A stretch of 64,000 bases of DNA from Lateolabrax maculatus (GCA_031216445.1 CM062218.1:23096001-23160000); one strand, 5' to 3'; shown: positions 1 through 13,871, numbered from the stretch's first letter. Numbers and translations: made by a program. Notes: generated from the letters alone by a model not told the origin.

Positions 1-1294
1 ACCCACAGTGCTTTGTAATTATGCATTTGCTGCAAGAAAATACATCCATGGTTAGGTGGCCGTAATGTAATAACGTAAAACTCTTATTTAGTTGTATAGT
101 AGATAGTTGTTCTGTTCAGCTTGTGTGATTTCTGTATTCCCAATGTCTGTAAATGTATGGAAAAATTGCTGTTTTGCAAGATATCATAAAGCCGTAGCAA
201 TAATAGTTATGATAATCATGATACAGATCACAAACAGAAATAACTAAATAAGAAACTGATTCAGCTAATTACCAAGTGCCAATGTGTTTAAATGATCTGC
301 CTCATTGAAATGAGTCAGCAGGTGTTGTAAAAAGCAGTATAGCGCTAAGCCTACAACTAGCTGTCCATCCATGATAGTTTGGGCTGAAAATGTATGAGGG
401 CAGGTGTGTCCCCTACCCACTTCCACTCTGCTCTCCAAGTGGCAGTCGTGTGACATATGCTGTTACATAATACCAGAGGCTGAGGGGAAGTGAATAAAGG
501 GAAGTGGAACTACTAAAGGAATGCAGCTACTTTGACCTGCAGTGCTTGTTGGTTAAGTAGTTGGAGCGTCTTTAACTCTTTTCTTTCCCTGCCATGCTTC
601 CCTCCACCTTCCCCAGGTGCCAGGCAGCATCCTCAGTTTGGTTGGTGACATCTGAATTTTCTGGTTGATTTCAGTAGTCAGGTCATATAGTTTTGCTTTG
701 ATATCCTGTTGAAATCTGGCTTGAAATTCATATAGTTCTTTTTTTCATATGGACTGGCCACAATGTCAACGTATTTAAGAGTTGAGTTGAGTTGAGTGTA
801 GCAGGTGTGGATCCTTCGTTTTCAGTCTCCATCTTATCCTGTTCTTTTTCCACTTCTCTCTCTGTGAAGCCCCGTAACTTAGACCTTGTCTTTCTATCTT
901 TCTATTTTTGTCCCCACTTAAATTGAGATATTTAAATCAGACGAAAGATACTAGAGCTGTTTCTTATGCTCCAAAGTATTTTTTTTTTTTTTTTAAGGTT
1001 GTGTTTTTGGCATTTTCAACTAATTTGACAGAGACAGAGGAAGGAAAGTTGGGAAGGGGGAGGAGAGCTGACCTGCACAAAGGATGCAATAAGAACTAGC
1101 TTCCTTTAATGTTGAGACAATTTTTTTGAGAAAGCTAAAACATTTTATAGGTGTAGGCCCCTCTTTTGACACAGAATAAAATCTGTTGATCTGGCTCTAG
1201 ACACCTTTTTATTAATTGCATGCATTTGTAATGTCTGCATTTTTAACTGGGTCAAGAAGAAGGGTTACATAGTTTAAAATCCTATTCTTTTTAG
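1..1294 (+). other. abcf1 upstream intron sequence, no exon recognised
   Basis: No stretch here continues the ABCF1 reading frame with usable splice sites. It is AT-rich, with a short GAGTT tandem tract near 780-796 and a T tract near 978-994. It is probably intron separating the visible exons from N-terminal exons off the window. A small, poorly conserved N-terminal exon could be missed. Confidence 0.5.
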
Positions 1295-4200
1295 TCACCA
1301 GAAAATGACAATGAGGACAAGAAGCCAAAGAGGGGGAAGAAAGAGCAGCACAAGGTAAGTAATACCACCACACCAGTGTCTGCTTTGTTATTCTCATTTT
1401 ATCAGCATCTTCCAGGTAACCATGACGTGATTTATTTTTACGTAGAAAGGCAAACCTGTTGAGCGATCACGCAGCGAGGATGAAGATGAAGATGAGGAGG
1501 ACGACGACGACGGAAGTGATGGAGGTGGCATAATGATGGTATGTTTGTCTTCAACAAAGCTGTCTCTTCATCTTATCTGCTTTGGATCAGTGTGTTAATG
1601 TTGCTTTCTCTGTAACCATCAGAGTGCTGAGGATGTCATTGCAGAACAGGCCAAGCAGCAGGACGATGACCCATTTGCAAACCTTAGCAAGAAGGAGAAG
1701 AAGAAGAAAAAGAAACAGGTAATTACTATGTATGCTGTTGCATTAAAGCTGGGGTAGGTAACAAGAGGGTAGCAAGAGAAGCTAGATTTTATCATATCCA
1801 ACCTTTTTTTTTTCCTTCTTTCTTTCAATTAACAGTGCACGTCGAGTCCATTGCAGCATATTGTCAAGAAACATAGAAAAAAACAGTGATTTAAAAGCAC
1901 AATGTGGCATACTTGGCTTGTAATACTTCTCAGCAGATGAGGCATTCAGGATTGCATTGTGTTTTTTGGATTCTCATTTCTCTGTGTTGGTGTGTATCAT
2001 TACAGATGGAATATGAGCGTCAGGTGGCCAGTGTTCGTGCTCAGAATGCTTTGGAGGGAGATTTCTCCATTTCCCAGGCTGAGATGTCCTCCAGACAGGC
2101 CATGCTGGAGAACGCCTCAGATATCAAGGTTAAATTACAATTACAACTACAATCTTCTCAATGAATGGCTTGAAATGGGCTTTAACTGCCACTGTCTGAA
2201 ATTCTGTTCCCTTGAACCATAATGAAAAAGTGAACCTAATCATTTATATGAATTCTGTGTTAAAGCTCTTAAAATTCTTTTAAAAGTCATTGTTGTCTCT
2301 AATTTGTCAGTGAAGCTCTGTTTTGTGTCCTTTTAGCTGGAGAGGTTCAGCATATCTGCTCATGGTAAGGAGCTTTTCGTCAACGCTGACCTTCTGATTG
2401 TGGCTGGAAGAAGATATGGTTTGGTTGGACCAAATGGGTAAATATCCTTTTGTTTTTTCAATTATTGGCAATGAATACAAGTACAGAAACTTCTACTCCT
2501 AATGACATACTCAGATAATCAGGTGTTAGAACACTAGCATTCTGAAGTGGACAGTAAAGAAGGAATTGGATTTTGATCTGCTTTATTTTAGCCGATACCC
2601 ATTGTTTACCATATGCTCCAGTACCGCTCCTGAGGAATAACTTGGGCATCTCTGCTATTAAAATTCTTATTACTGCCTATATTCAGAAACTTGTGGAAGG
2701 GTCTGAAAGTTTCAGAGTATGAAGCGCACTACAGGTTTCCTTGTGGTAGGACCAGTAGCCAGGCTACTATATCTTGTAATAGTAGCCAGTGTATTGCTTG
2801 ATGTTCACCTACACATTGATAATAACTCATTCAGTGTTCTCTTGTCTTCCTCTCATCTTTCAGCAAAGGAAAGACCACATTACTGAAACACATAGCCAAC
2901 AGAGCTCTCAGTATCCCCCCTAACATTGATGTGCTGTTGTGTGAACAGGGTAAGTGACCTGTCAGAATGTTTTTCTCCATAATTTTTCTGTCTCTGTCCA
3001 TGCTGTTGTTACCTAGCCTGGGAACCAGATGAATCTGTGAGCTCATGTTTTATCTGCTGTAGCAGATACGTCTGGCCCCCCTCCCCTCCCAGATTACCAC
3101 CCGTCCTGGAATCACAACTGTTTATCTAATATGAAGCGGGTTTGATACAATGACTTCGAAACACCATTTAGGCATTTTCCAAGATGGCTGTCAGTATTAA
3201 ACAAACAGGATGGTATATTTTATCTAAAAGGAAAAAAAAGAACTGCACTTAAAACTTTCTTTGATAACAAATATGTGTTTGCCATACTTCTGACAGGACG
3301 TACGACAGGACAGCTTTTAGTTGCTCTGATTGGTTTTAGGTCTATCCAAATGCAATGTCTAGAGACATTTCGGTCCAGGCCCGTTGATAACGCCGGTCGG
3401 AAATCGGAAATTAACTGAGAGTTTCCAGACTAATACGCACTTGCAAATTAGTCTGGCGATGCCAGGCTAGTTATTAGCCACTGACTCTGTCATATACTTG
3501 TGTTTCCATTAGAGGTGGTAGCTGATGATACGCCAGCGGTGCAAGCGGTGCTGAAGGCAGACACCCGTCGCCTCAGGCTTCTGGAGGAGGAGAAACAGCT
3601 CCAAGCTCGTCTGGAGACGGGAGAGGACAGTGTGGCTGAGAGGCTGGAGAAGGTGAGTTTGTGTACTACCATGATATGTTATTTTTTTTTAAAGCCAAAT
3701 ACAACCTGGTAAATAAACTACATTAATTCAAACTCCTCCCTAAACTTTAGGGAACTGCGACCAGCCCTGATACAAACGATGTGGCAAATATCATGAAATA
3801 CTTTTGTTGTGAGTTTTCTTCGCATTTTAAGCAGACATGGAAAACAATAACATTACAGCACGGCAAAATCACGGCTCTGTCCAACAGGAAACAGGCGTCC
3901 AACACTGTTTACATCCTGAACCTCCCGCCGGTTAAAAACAACGACGCATTTCGTCTTTGCAAATGGAAATGATGTACGTGTTTCAAATAAAGCGGGAAAG
4001 TGGAGACACAATTTAATGCCGGGTGTGAACTGACGTACTTAGAGCTGTCCACTTGTGATCGGATGGCCCAGGACCGATGTTAATGCCAGGTCTGACCGAA
4101 CCAGTGTTGCTTTGTAAATAGGTAAGTTAATATTGCAAACTGTACTTTGCAATATTAACTAGGTGATAAAATATCTGTTCACAGCTCATTCTGCTGCCTC

Positions 4201-7200
4201 CAAGTAGCCAAAAAATATATTAATGCAGCTTTAAACGATAATTCAAGTGTACTACAGGGAAAACTTGGGTCTTACCTTTGTATTTTTGGCCTCATTCCTG
4301 TCAGACAAAATTATACAAGCAGTTAGATAATTAAACAGATTGGTAACAAAACTTGAGGTTGGCCTAATGTATTTGGAAGAGAAACAAAGGCAGAGAGAGA
4401 TTGATTGATTGATTGATTCCCCAAACTGTTAATTCCTCACAGTTTACAGATGGATTTAATGGTTTGGTCTCAGCGCACTGTACTTGGCATAATTGCGACA
4501 TTTCAGGTTCACTCACCTTCAGTTTTTAAAAGGAGGGGTTTTGATAATCTGGATTAACTGTTGTCTTGTTTACAACCTGTCTGATCATCTGACTGCTCGT
4601 GTTTCTTGACCTGTCTCAGTGTTTCTCCTCGACAGGTCTATGAAGAGCTGAGGGCAATTGGAGCTGCAGCAGCTGAGGCCAAGGCCAGAAGGATCCTGGC
4701 TGGTCTGTCATTTACCCCTGAGATGCAGAGCAGACCCACCAAGAGGTTCTCTGGAGGGTGGAGAATGAGAGTCTCCCTTGCAAGGTACACCATTCCAAAC
4801 TTCATGGATGGAACTCGTCCAACATGAATTTGTTAAAAGTTCCTTTTAACTATCTCTTGCCTTCTGTACCCACAGAGCTCTGTTCATGGAACCCACTCTA
4901 CTGATGCTGGACGAACCCACCAACCACCTGGACCTTAATGCTGTCATCTGGCTCAACAAGTACAAAGCAGAATTTTAATCAAATGTGTTTCCCTTTATCA
5001 TATCATTCAAGTCTGTAATAATGGTAGTTTTTAAGTCGTAGGCAGAGTTAAATCTGATTGAACTTCCAGGAAATCTTTCAAGGCTTTTGATGTCCTACCA
5101 GTTTGAAACAGAGAGTGAGACTTAGGGTGCTCCGATTGATCGGTAACCAATCGTTATCTGCCAATATTTCTTCATAATAGTTTGAATTGGTGGTCTCTTT
5201 AACAACATTTTCATTTCGATTTCATTAGTGTATAAACTGAAACTAATAATCGTTGTGTTTTTGCGTTATCTTAGAATGAGCTCTTCATATCTACATAGGA
5301 AGTGGGTCCTCTGGTCTTGAGCTTAAAGATGTTCCATCTTCCTAGGTCGAAAAAAAAGGTCTATAGGGAGGATCAAAAAATTAATTGTGTGAGAAATTTG
5401 GGACGAGACTTGAGAGAAAAAACCCTGCTAATGTTACAATAATGGCAATTCAAATGAAACTGACTAACGTTTTGTGTAGCACACACAGTTCTTATTAAAC
5501 TTAAACACACACACACAGCTAGACCTGTGAATCCTGTCAGTCAGATGTATGTCACTGCCAGTACTGATTGTCAGTGACGGGCAGTGGTGTCCCATGGTTG
5601 GATACTGCCATGTTACATCAAGAAAATGCACAGCAAAGCCAGACCATTTACAATGAGTGAGCTGACGATAACATTAATGTTATATTAACTATGGGGAGTC
5701 AAAACTCTGCAACAGTTAAAATAATGTTACAGACATTTACCACTTACTCACTCACTCACTCACTCACTCACTCACTCACTCCTCTTCTTTCCCTATGGGC
5801 CATAGGACTGCAATGGGATCTCTCCATTGCATTTTATTGTATATATCATTTTTTCTATAACTGTAAGGTGAAATAATACAAGCAACAGAGAGTGAGGGGT
5901 TCTGCTTGGCTTCAATTAGTGCAAAGATGATGATGGAGGATAATGACAGTGTTTGATAATTTACGGCTTTGGACTATGTTGTTAGCATTGCCAGTATACT
6001 CCCATAAGGGGCCTGTAAGGAAGATTAGGGAGTTATCCAGCTATCTTTGGGCTTAACTCTGGTTTTCTGGTAACACCACACTGGCTCACTTTTAACCAGG
6101 CTAGATCACCATGGTGACCTCTGCTGCAGGGTTAACTTGCTACAGAGCAGGTCAACTTCCGATGATCTGAGCAAAACTTGCCAACAGCCCGACCACTGAT
6201 CAATCAGAGCAATGGAACAATGAGTTATTTCTATCTCTATTTCGTTATTTCTACAGGGTCCATACAGGGACAAAAGTACTGAGTTTACAATAAAGTGACA
6301 AGTAATAAAGAGCAAAATCTATTTTTATAGGACAGTAGAATTCCTTTGCCGTTCCGTCCTTTCCATGTCCGATTCCTTATCACAACATGAGGCGACCTTG
6401 GGATGATAATTGGAAATAAAAAACGAACAACTCTGTTGTTTTTATTAGAAAAAAAACAAGACAAGGTTAAACAGTGTATGGTCAATTTGCTAAATTGATA
6501 GTAAATGTAGTGGTCATTTTTTCTAGTAGTAATGTTTGCTTAAAGTAAACTGAAGTAGCAGATCAAATGACGTGGTTAAGCTAAATTTCAGGAACAAAAC
6601 TCTCCACTCATATCTTTAGATGTTTGATGTGAAAGAGAACTTGTATTGAACAAATAACACTCAGTAATAGTAAATGGTAGAGTTTATTAAATAGTCAGGG
6701 AGAGACTTAAGCATTTATAGTTAAGTCACTTTTATTTGTATAGTGCCAAATCATAAAACAAAAGTTATCTCAAGACACTTTTCACATAGAGTAGGTCTAG
6801 ACTAGCCTGGCCATCGTCAGTTAATTTTTGATTTCCGAGGGGCGGAGACAACCAATCACAGCGATGAAACACCGTCCTGTCGGACGGTACATCCTGTCGG
6901 AAGTTCGGCAAACATATTTCTCATCAACATAAAGTTTAAGGGCAGTTGTTTGTTCTTATTTTACAGAAAAGTTACTGTCCAGTCCGTTTAATACTGCCGC
7001 TGTAGCTGGCCGGGAAACACAGTAGCGCCATTTTGGATATTTACAAAGAAACCAGAACAGCACTCATCTTTGTCAGTCATCGTATTAAACCCGCCTCATA
7101 CTAGCTAAACGCTTGTGATTGGTTAGCCCAATAAATCGAAAGGGAAGTCAGTATGAATGGGAGAGGGGCCAGACGTATCTGCCAGAGTAAATGAAACATG

Positions 7201-10200
7201 AGCTCGCAGATTCGTCTGGTTCCCAGGCTAGGTCTAGACCATACACCATGTAAATATTATTTACAGAGACCCAACAGTTCCCACCATGAGCAAGCACTTT
7301 GCGACTGTGGCGGGGAAAAACTCCCTTTAACAGGTAGAAACCTCAAGCAGAACCGGGCTCTGGGTGGGCAGCCTTCTGCCTCAACCGTTTATAGGGCTGG
7401 CCCCATTTTACTGTCCAGCCAATAATCCACATTGTGAATTATCTGCAGTATATTATAAATGCATCAGGAAAGATAGACCTGATCAATCATTAACTTATTT
7501 TCTTCGCCTTTCTGCTCTAGCATCAAAAACAAACTTTTCTAAGTGTATCACATATTCAAAATTCTTTATAAACTATAAATAATAAGTACTCCAGTCATGG
7601 TTCAGATTATGTTGCTTGTAATTAAGCCACACAGAGAGAGAAGGACAGAAGCAGTCTGTCCCACTCCAAATTCACAATATAGTTTTACTGAATTCCATAG
7701 TTTTCTGTTTCTGTTATCAAACATCTGAATGAATATAGAATTTGATCACAGTTTATAAATACTATGTTGACCAGTAGTTATTACCAAGCGGCTGAGCTGC
7801 AGATAAAATCCTTATTCCAGAGGTTAATGACAGCAGCTCTGCTGTGAGCAGCTGTATTTACATTTTGAATAAGTCACAGTTAGAAGCAACAAAAGGTTGT
7901 CACATTGAAGAACATATATATAAATGAGTTGCATTCTTGTATTTATGCTTATACATAAGAAAAAATGTGAAACTCAGTTTTTGTTTGAGATGACAACCTC
8001 CCCTGGCACCAACGTCAGGCCAACTTTACATTTGTGGTACTGTAGTGACATTGATCTAAGAATTGGTATGTCATTTGTGTAGTTCACTGCTCTGTTTCCA
8101 CCTGCTACAGTAAGCCCTGTCATTGGACTGCAGTGTTAATAAGTTATGATCTGATGTAGCCTGTGCTGGTACTTTGTTTAATTTTTTCTGTTTTCCACTT
8201 ACACACTTACAGCTACCTTCAAGGCTGGAAGAAGACTCTCCTCATAGTTTCCCACGACCAGAGTTTCCTTGACGAAGTGTGTACAGATATCATCCACTTA
8301 GACTACCAGAAACTCTACTATTACAGAGGGAACTATTGTAAGTGTCCTTACAGATTGGGGATACGTAGTGTGTTTAAGATAATTCTTCCCATAAAGAATA
8401 TCTTTTAACTTCATTTGGGTCATCAGTTTTGTTTCATGTTTTATAGCTAAGAGTTAATTTCCTCTAATTAGGAGCACGTCTACCATAATGGATTTTGTAT
8501 TTGCCTAACAGTTTTATTACATATTTGTGTAGCTCTCTTACCGTTTGAATGAAATAATTATTCATAGCCCAATAATTATTGCACTGAACTACAGAGAGTG
8601 GTGAAATTTTGTGGAAAACTAGCAGGATTGGCTGAAAACTGTCACAGGAAATCCTCCTATACGATACTTTGTTTGATTTATTTAAAAAAAAATTGCTTTT
8701 ATTTAAGTGACCTTCAAGAAGATGTACGTGCAGAAGCAGAAAGAATTGCAGAAACAGTACGACAAGCAGGAGAAGAAACTCAAAGAACTAAAGGCTGGTG
8801 GCAAGTCCACCAAACAGGCGGTGAGTATGGCTGTCCCTTCAGGGTCCAGTTTCATAAATCTGAAAGGTGACCCCCAAAGCGAAATGAATCAGACTTTAAA
8901 GAGAGAACTAATCTAAATGAAGTAAAAAATAAAACGCATACAACAGTTTAGGCTCTGTCAAGTTGTGTTGCATCATGGATGGGCACAATCAACAGCTCCT
9001 CACTCAGTTTACGCCATTAAAACGTGCCTATAAAGTCTTGATTTCCTTAGCAAATGTACAACATAAAACTCTGGACTCTAGAGCTAAGCTATGATGTGTG
9101 CCATTCCCAGTGGACACCACTGCTTTATACATCCATTCTGTCTCATGTTGGTTTGGTGGCTGACACCAGTTGTTTTTTAATGTTTCCTCTCAGGAGAAGC
9201 AGACTAAAGATGCTCTGACCAGAAAGCAGCAGAAAGGCAAGAAGAAGGGAGGTCAGGAGGAGGAGAGCCAGGACGCCACAGAGCTGCTGAAGAGGCCTAA
9301 AGAGTACACTGTCAAGTTCACCTTCCCCAACCCACCCCCCCTCTCACCACCCATACTGGGACTACACAGTACGGACCTGCAGACTGCTGCAGAACCTCAA
9401 TGCTCATGAAAATGATAAGCCGTAATATACCAGTTACCGCTGCTTGTGTAATAATGTTATTGCCAGAGCCGCCTGGTTGTTTTTTTTAATTAACACTAGT
9501 TGATTCAAAACATTTAGACTTGGAAAACATGCCTAAAAAGTTGTGCAACATTTTGACTCAATGGTTTCTTACCTATACAGGTGTTGACTTTGGCTATGAG
9601 GGTCAGAAGCCTCTCTTCAAAAACGTGGACTTTGGAATTGACATGGACTCTAGGAGTAAGTTGGCTGCTTCTATTACAGTGTTGGTGTAACATTGGAAAC
9701 ATTGACACGTATATGTCAAACAGAAAAACCGCTGATAACAAGTGGCATTGTTCACATATTTGCCTGTGTATTTGATGTGTTGTGTAGGGTTGAAAAGTAA
9801 ATGCACTAGGGAGCAAATCAGAGCACGGTTCTCGTTCTCGAGAATTTCTGATTTTGTAACTTTAACAGAACTAAACATGAAAGCACTCTGGGAGATTATT
9901 ACATAGTCAGTGTTGGCATCATGGCAGAAAAAGCAGCAGCTGCACCATTGTAGATTAGTTTCTCTTCTAAACTTCCCTCCGTTGTTGTGATTTGTTCAGT
10001 CTGCTGCTGACCATCCATATGTACTGTCCCCACTGTTCACTGTTCCACTCTTTATTTCAGTTCTGACATGGCCTTTTTTCTTCTTCCTCTAGTTTGTATA
10101 GTTGGACCCAATGGTGTTGGGAAGAGTACCCTGCTGCTGCTACTCACTGGGAAATTAAATCCTGTAAGTGTAAATATGCAAACCAATACATTTTACTAAA

Positions 10201-13200
10201 ATATATGTACTAGTGAGTTAACTGGATGTTTCTTTTTTTAGACTAAAGGTGAGATGAGGAAGAATCATCGCTTGGTGAGTAACTTACTGTTGATGTTTGA
10301 CTGAATACACACAACTGGCAGGGCCAGAAGTCTCTGGATGTTGTTTATGTAGAATTTGTCTGTAGGAACAAAGTTGTGATGTATCTACTGTTTTAGCATT
10401 GGTTTTCATAATGTTTTTATCATTTTAATGTGTTTAACACGGCTTAACATGACCTGAGAGTCAGGAGTTAATGATGGGTGCAGTAGTTAAACAGCAGTTT
10501 TTCAGAGAGATCATAGGAGTACAGATGTACTTTCGGGCACAAGATGTACTTTCCAGATGAAACTAATTCTCATGAAACAAAGCCACATTCATTGTGATAA
10601 AAGGAGCTGTGCCAGTGTACAAGGGTGTTGATGGGAAGAGTTCAGCTGTGGAATGTGCTGGCAGCTTAGTAACCACAGGTTCGCCAGCTCTTCTCAACAG
10701 AAAATACTGTAGCTATATAACCTGCAAAATTAGCTCATCAATATGCATCCTGCTGACACTTTTTCACCAATATGAGGACCAGGTAGAGGACCGTCAAGGA
10801 TGATGAAAGCCACATAAATTAGCTATTTACATATCTACAAAATTGAAGGAAATGATTCACATTTGTAAAGAATTTAACTTTTTTACTAAGGCAAGTTCAA
10901 TTAAACTTAAATGACTCTGTCACTGCTGTGACTTGCTGTCTTATTCAAGCTGCTATATATAGTAATTTCCTTTATGTATAAGTAAGTGTGAAACGGTGTC
11001 TGCTTCAACCTGTGAAATATAGTAATAAATTAGATATTTTCTGTATTTGGTCCAATACAAAAATAGTGTAGTCCCTTTTACATAAACAATAAAACTGTTT
11101 CATTATTTTTAATATAATGGGCAAAAAAAATGATTAGTAATTGGTCAACTGAACTCTCACTGAAGTCCATCCAGAAAGCCAGAGCTGACATGGACAGTGC
11201 ACATTCATAGTGCAGCACTGGCACCTTTTCTTAGTAGAGTTGTCTATCTAAACTGCCTCTAGATGTGTCTTTATATAAAAGAGGCCAAATCTAGCAAGAA
11301 AGTCACTGAGTTTCAACACTGACTGGCCGTCAGTACATGAGCAGGGCTGCCCATGGTGCTCTGTTCTGGGCTTTATGAAATTAAACTTGTTGATTACCTT
11401 ACTCACAGTGTGAATGTAACCCCATGTTACGCCTGTTGATGGTGATTCTGCATTGTGTTCTGGCACTTATTCAGTAAAAAGGTGGGAGGCAGGACTGGTT
11501 TTCTGGTTCTTTACTGTGGTCTGTGGTAACATACAAATACACAAAATGACCAGCTGTGTATGTGATGGACTTTGTTCCCCTTATGTCAGTCGGAAAAATG
11601 TTTTTTTTTTTTTTTTTTTTTTTTACAATAAAATAAGTTACAATAATATCTTAGAGTTAATTTGACACAATAAAGTTAAATTGCATATTTATAAAATGAA
11701 CCACAAATACTAAGTATTACCAGTAACATTAGGAAATTTTGAAGAATAACAAATTAAACAATTAGAAAAAATGAGATTCATTACTTTAACCACTAAAAAA
11801 AATTGAAAATCACAGTATCAATTCTCGTTAACATTTCAGGTTTAGATGCAATAAAATCACAGCAACTGGCAACGCTGTAGTGTTGCCATAGCAACCAGGC
11901 CGGCTACACTCAACTTATATGTGTGACATACAAATACACAAAAGGATCAGCTGTGTATGCGATAGACAGAAAAGAATAATTACAATTAACAAGGATAAAA
12001 GGGTTTGCTAGGCGGCGGACTTAGCATATTTCCATCAGCGAAACTCATTAAAAACTTGGGATAGCGATCTAAGATCTCGACAGGATTTACACAGAATGAA
12101 TTTGATCTTATATAGAACGATTAGATCACGCTCAAATCCAAAATTACAACTTTTATAAATATTTATCAGGCGGAGTTTGACTCAGCCCAACCTACCTCTC
12201 GTCAGTTGGAAAGCGTTTGACCAGCGCATGCACCTATGTAACCAAACCAAACGTATTCACACACACACAAACCCCAGAACACACACACGCAGGAGATTGA
12301 GACACAAGAGGAGGGGGGAAAAAAGGAACGTTTTGGTGAAATTCATAGACCGTTTATATTAACCTGTTAAATTAACACATGGTTAGACAGCAAACACTCA
12401 GCTTTATCAACACATGATCTTTTATTTTGGTAAATTAGCTCATTTTGTAGTGGCTCCACAGTTGTAACTTGGTTGTTTTGTCTGCCTACAGAAAGTGGGT
12501 TTCTTCAACCAGCAGTATGCTGATCAATTGAACATGGAGGAAACTGCCACAGAGTACCTGATGAGGAACTTCAACCTTCCCTACCAGGACGGCAGGAAGT
12601 GCCTGGGACGGTTTGGCCTGGAGAGCCACGCCCACACCATTCAGATTTCCAAACTCTCCGGTATGAACATGAACCATCAGACTCATCATGAATGAATCAT
12701 GAAGGAGACAGTTTCTAACATTTTGTCTGGATTTTATTTGTAACAGGCGGTCAGAAGGCCAGAGTAGTGTTTGCTGAACTGTCCTGTCGTCAGCCTGATG
12801 TCCTGATCTTGGTAAGGACCACTGAGCCATTTATCCACTTCATGTACTTCCTGAATGAATTCTATGAATAACTTGCTTCTTTTTCCCTCATAGGATGAAC
12901 CCACCAACAATTTGGACATTGAGTCAATCGATGCCTTATCAGAGGCCATCAATGAATACAAAGGAGGTAACAAAAGTGGTTCAGTCACAACCCTCCTTGT
13001 ACATTTTATATAAGTTATAATTCACAACAGATCAGCCAAAAAGCAAAGTATCACACCTGTGTTTGGTACTTTTTAACTGAAAAAAAAATCATGCACTTAC
13101 ACTAAACATTCTCCAGAGCATACTGTAGCATTTTGGATGTTTGGATTACATATCCCACATTGATTTTCATATTGTTATGACATTAATGGCTGCCTAGAAC

Positions 13201-13871
13201 ATAGGTGGAAACATGGAACGTGCTTTTCACTTCGGTGCCCATGGTAACAGGTTAGAGCAGTCATACAGCCCCGCATTGCAACATGCGTGCAATTCTCACA
13301 GAAAGGCAGTGAAAATGAGCTGTTGATAGATATATTCACATCATACCAGCAACATAACACCTTTCACTACAATTTTAGTGTCAATATCTGTAGAATGTCA
13401 AATAATAACTTTTTAAACCCAACACTTCCTGTATCCATTCGAATTAAAATCCCTCAAGCTGTAATTGATGGCCATTATCAAAGGCAAACTCAATGTAGAA
13501 AGATGGAGGTGCAGCTAAAGCACTCCATGGAAAAACCTTAACTGTAGATTCTATGGCTTGACACTTTGTTTGTAATGAGCATAAATCAATGCCCGACATT
13601 GAGATGCCTGAAGAGAGACTGACTACATTCAGATGATCAATCAATAGACAAGTCTGTCCGTTGTATCTTTTAAATCACGTTCCAACATAATTTCTCTTGT
13701 CCAGCTGTGATCATTGTGAGTCACGACGCCCGGCTCATCACAGAGACTCAGTGCCAGATGTGGGTGGTGGAGGACTGTACGGTCAACCAGATCGACGGAG
13801 ACTTTGACGACTACAAGCGAGAGGTGCTGGAGGCCCTGGGAGAGACCATGGTCAACAAGGTCAACCCATGA
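1295..13871 (+). CDS. abcf1: ABC-F ATPase ABCF1 (3' 19 coding exons, N-terminus off window)
   Basis: ABCF1 is a soluble twin-ATPase ABC protein that binds eIF2 and ribosomes in translation initiation (known for the family). Coding exons: 1295-1354, 1446-1538, 1623-1718, 2006-2128, 2337-2437, 2864-2949, 3513-3652, 4636-4784, 4876-4959, 8213-8337, 8708-8820, 9194-9368, 9581-9655, 10093-10163, 10242-10274, 12492-12660, 12747-12811, 12894-12966, 13705-13871. All junctions keep frame with GT-AG introns and give 665 codons plus TGA. The first three exons encode the acidic/lysine-rich N-terminal tail. Domain 1 has Walker A GPNGKGKTT across the 2437/2864 junction, signature FSGGW near 4750, Walker [13 protein letters not shown] near 4900 and an H-loop SHD near 8250. 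Domain 2 has GPNGVGKST near 10110, LSGGQ across 12660/12747, [11 protein letters not shown] across 12811/12894 and SHD near 13720. All ATPase motifs look intact. Human ABCF1 is about 845 aa, so roughly 180 N-terminal residues lie left of the window. Confidence 0.97.
3014..3469. mobile_element. MITE copy 1 (TAGCCTGG termini)
   Basis: This 456-bp element in the intron 2950-3512 of abcf1 starts TAGCCTGGGAACCAGA and ends TCTGGCGATGCCAGGCTA, so the outermost 8 bp are inverted repeats. It shares its internal sequence in opposite orientation with 6803-7230 and with the fragment 55399-55545. It has no coding capacity. Its flanks do not show a clean target duplication, so it is probably old. The superfamily is not assigned. 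Confidence 0.8.
3721..4130. repeat. probable interspersed repeat in abcf1 intron
   Basis: This stretch of the intron 3653-4635 differs in composition from its surroundings. It contains phrases such as CTTGTGATCGGAT and ATGCCAGGTCTGA that I associate with non-autonomous fish DNA transposons. No second copy is in the window, so this rests on recognition alone. Confidence 0.35.
4400..4418. repeat. (ATTG)n microsatellite
   Basis: Short perfect tetranucleotide tract within an abcf1 intron. Confidence 0.85.
5746..5781. repeat. (ACTC)n microsatellite
   Basis: About nine uninterrupted ACTC units inside the large abcf1 intron. Confidence 0.95.
6722..7388 (-). mobile_element. 5'-truncated LINE 3' tail, interrupted by a MITE
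   Basis: It matches the 3' tail of the LINE at 42044-44995. It begins at low coordinates with TAAGTCACTTTTATTTGTAT and carries the TCTAGACCATAC, CCCACCATGAGCA and GAAAAACTCCCT blocks seen in the other copies. It is split at 6803-7230 by a MITE inserted into its GGTCTAGAC block. It belongs to a family of five copies in this window, all in the same orientation. Confidence 0.85.
6803..7230. mobile_element. MITE copy 2 with intact target duplication
   Basis: This 428-bp element with TAGCCTGG...CCAGGCTA termini is nested inside a LINE tail. It is flanked by a perfect direct repeat GGTCTAGAC at 6794-6802 and 7231-7239. In the other LINE copies that block occurs once, which shows a clean insertion with target-site duplication. 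The element lies in the opposite orientation to copy 1 at 3014-3469. Confidence 0.88.
10275..12491. other. abcf1 intron: T tract and a diverged direct repeat
   Basis: This 2.2-kb intron contains a 24-base T run (11601-11624) and a 42-bp direct repeat in two diverged copies (11529-11570, 11926-11967). It also has CA-rich sequence near 12240-12290. No exon fits the ABCF1 frame here. Confidence 0.7.
12967..13704. other. last abcf1 intron
   Basis: I see no gene, RNA or recognisable repeat with a second copy here. The sequence is AT-rich and unremarkable. Confidence 0.5.

Larger units (their letters stand above)
4960..8212. other. large abcf1 intron loaded with repeats
   Basis: The 3.25-kb intron between the Walker B exon and the H-loop exon. 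It holds a probable DNA-transposon fragment near 5123-5300 (TCCGATTGATCGG phrase), an ACTC microsatellite at 5746-5781, and a LINE 3' tail split by a MITE at 6722-7388. I see no coding potential outside these repeats. Confidence 0.8.
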
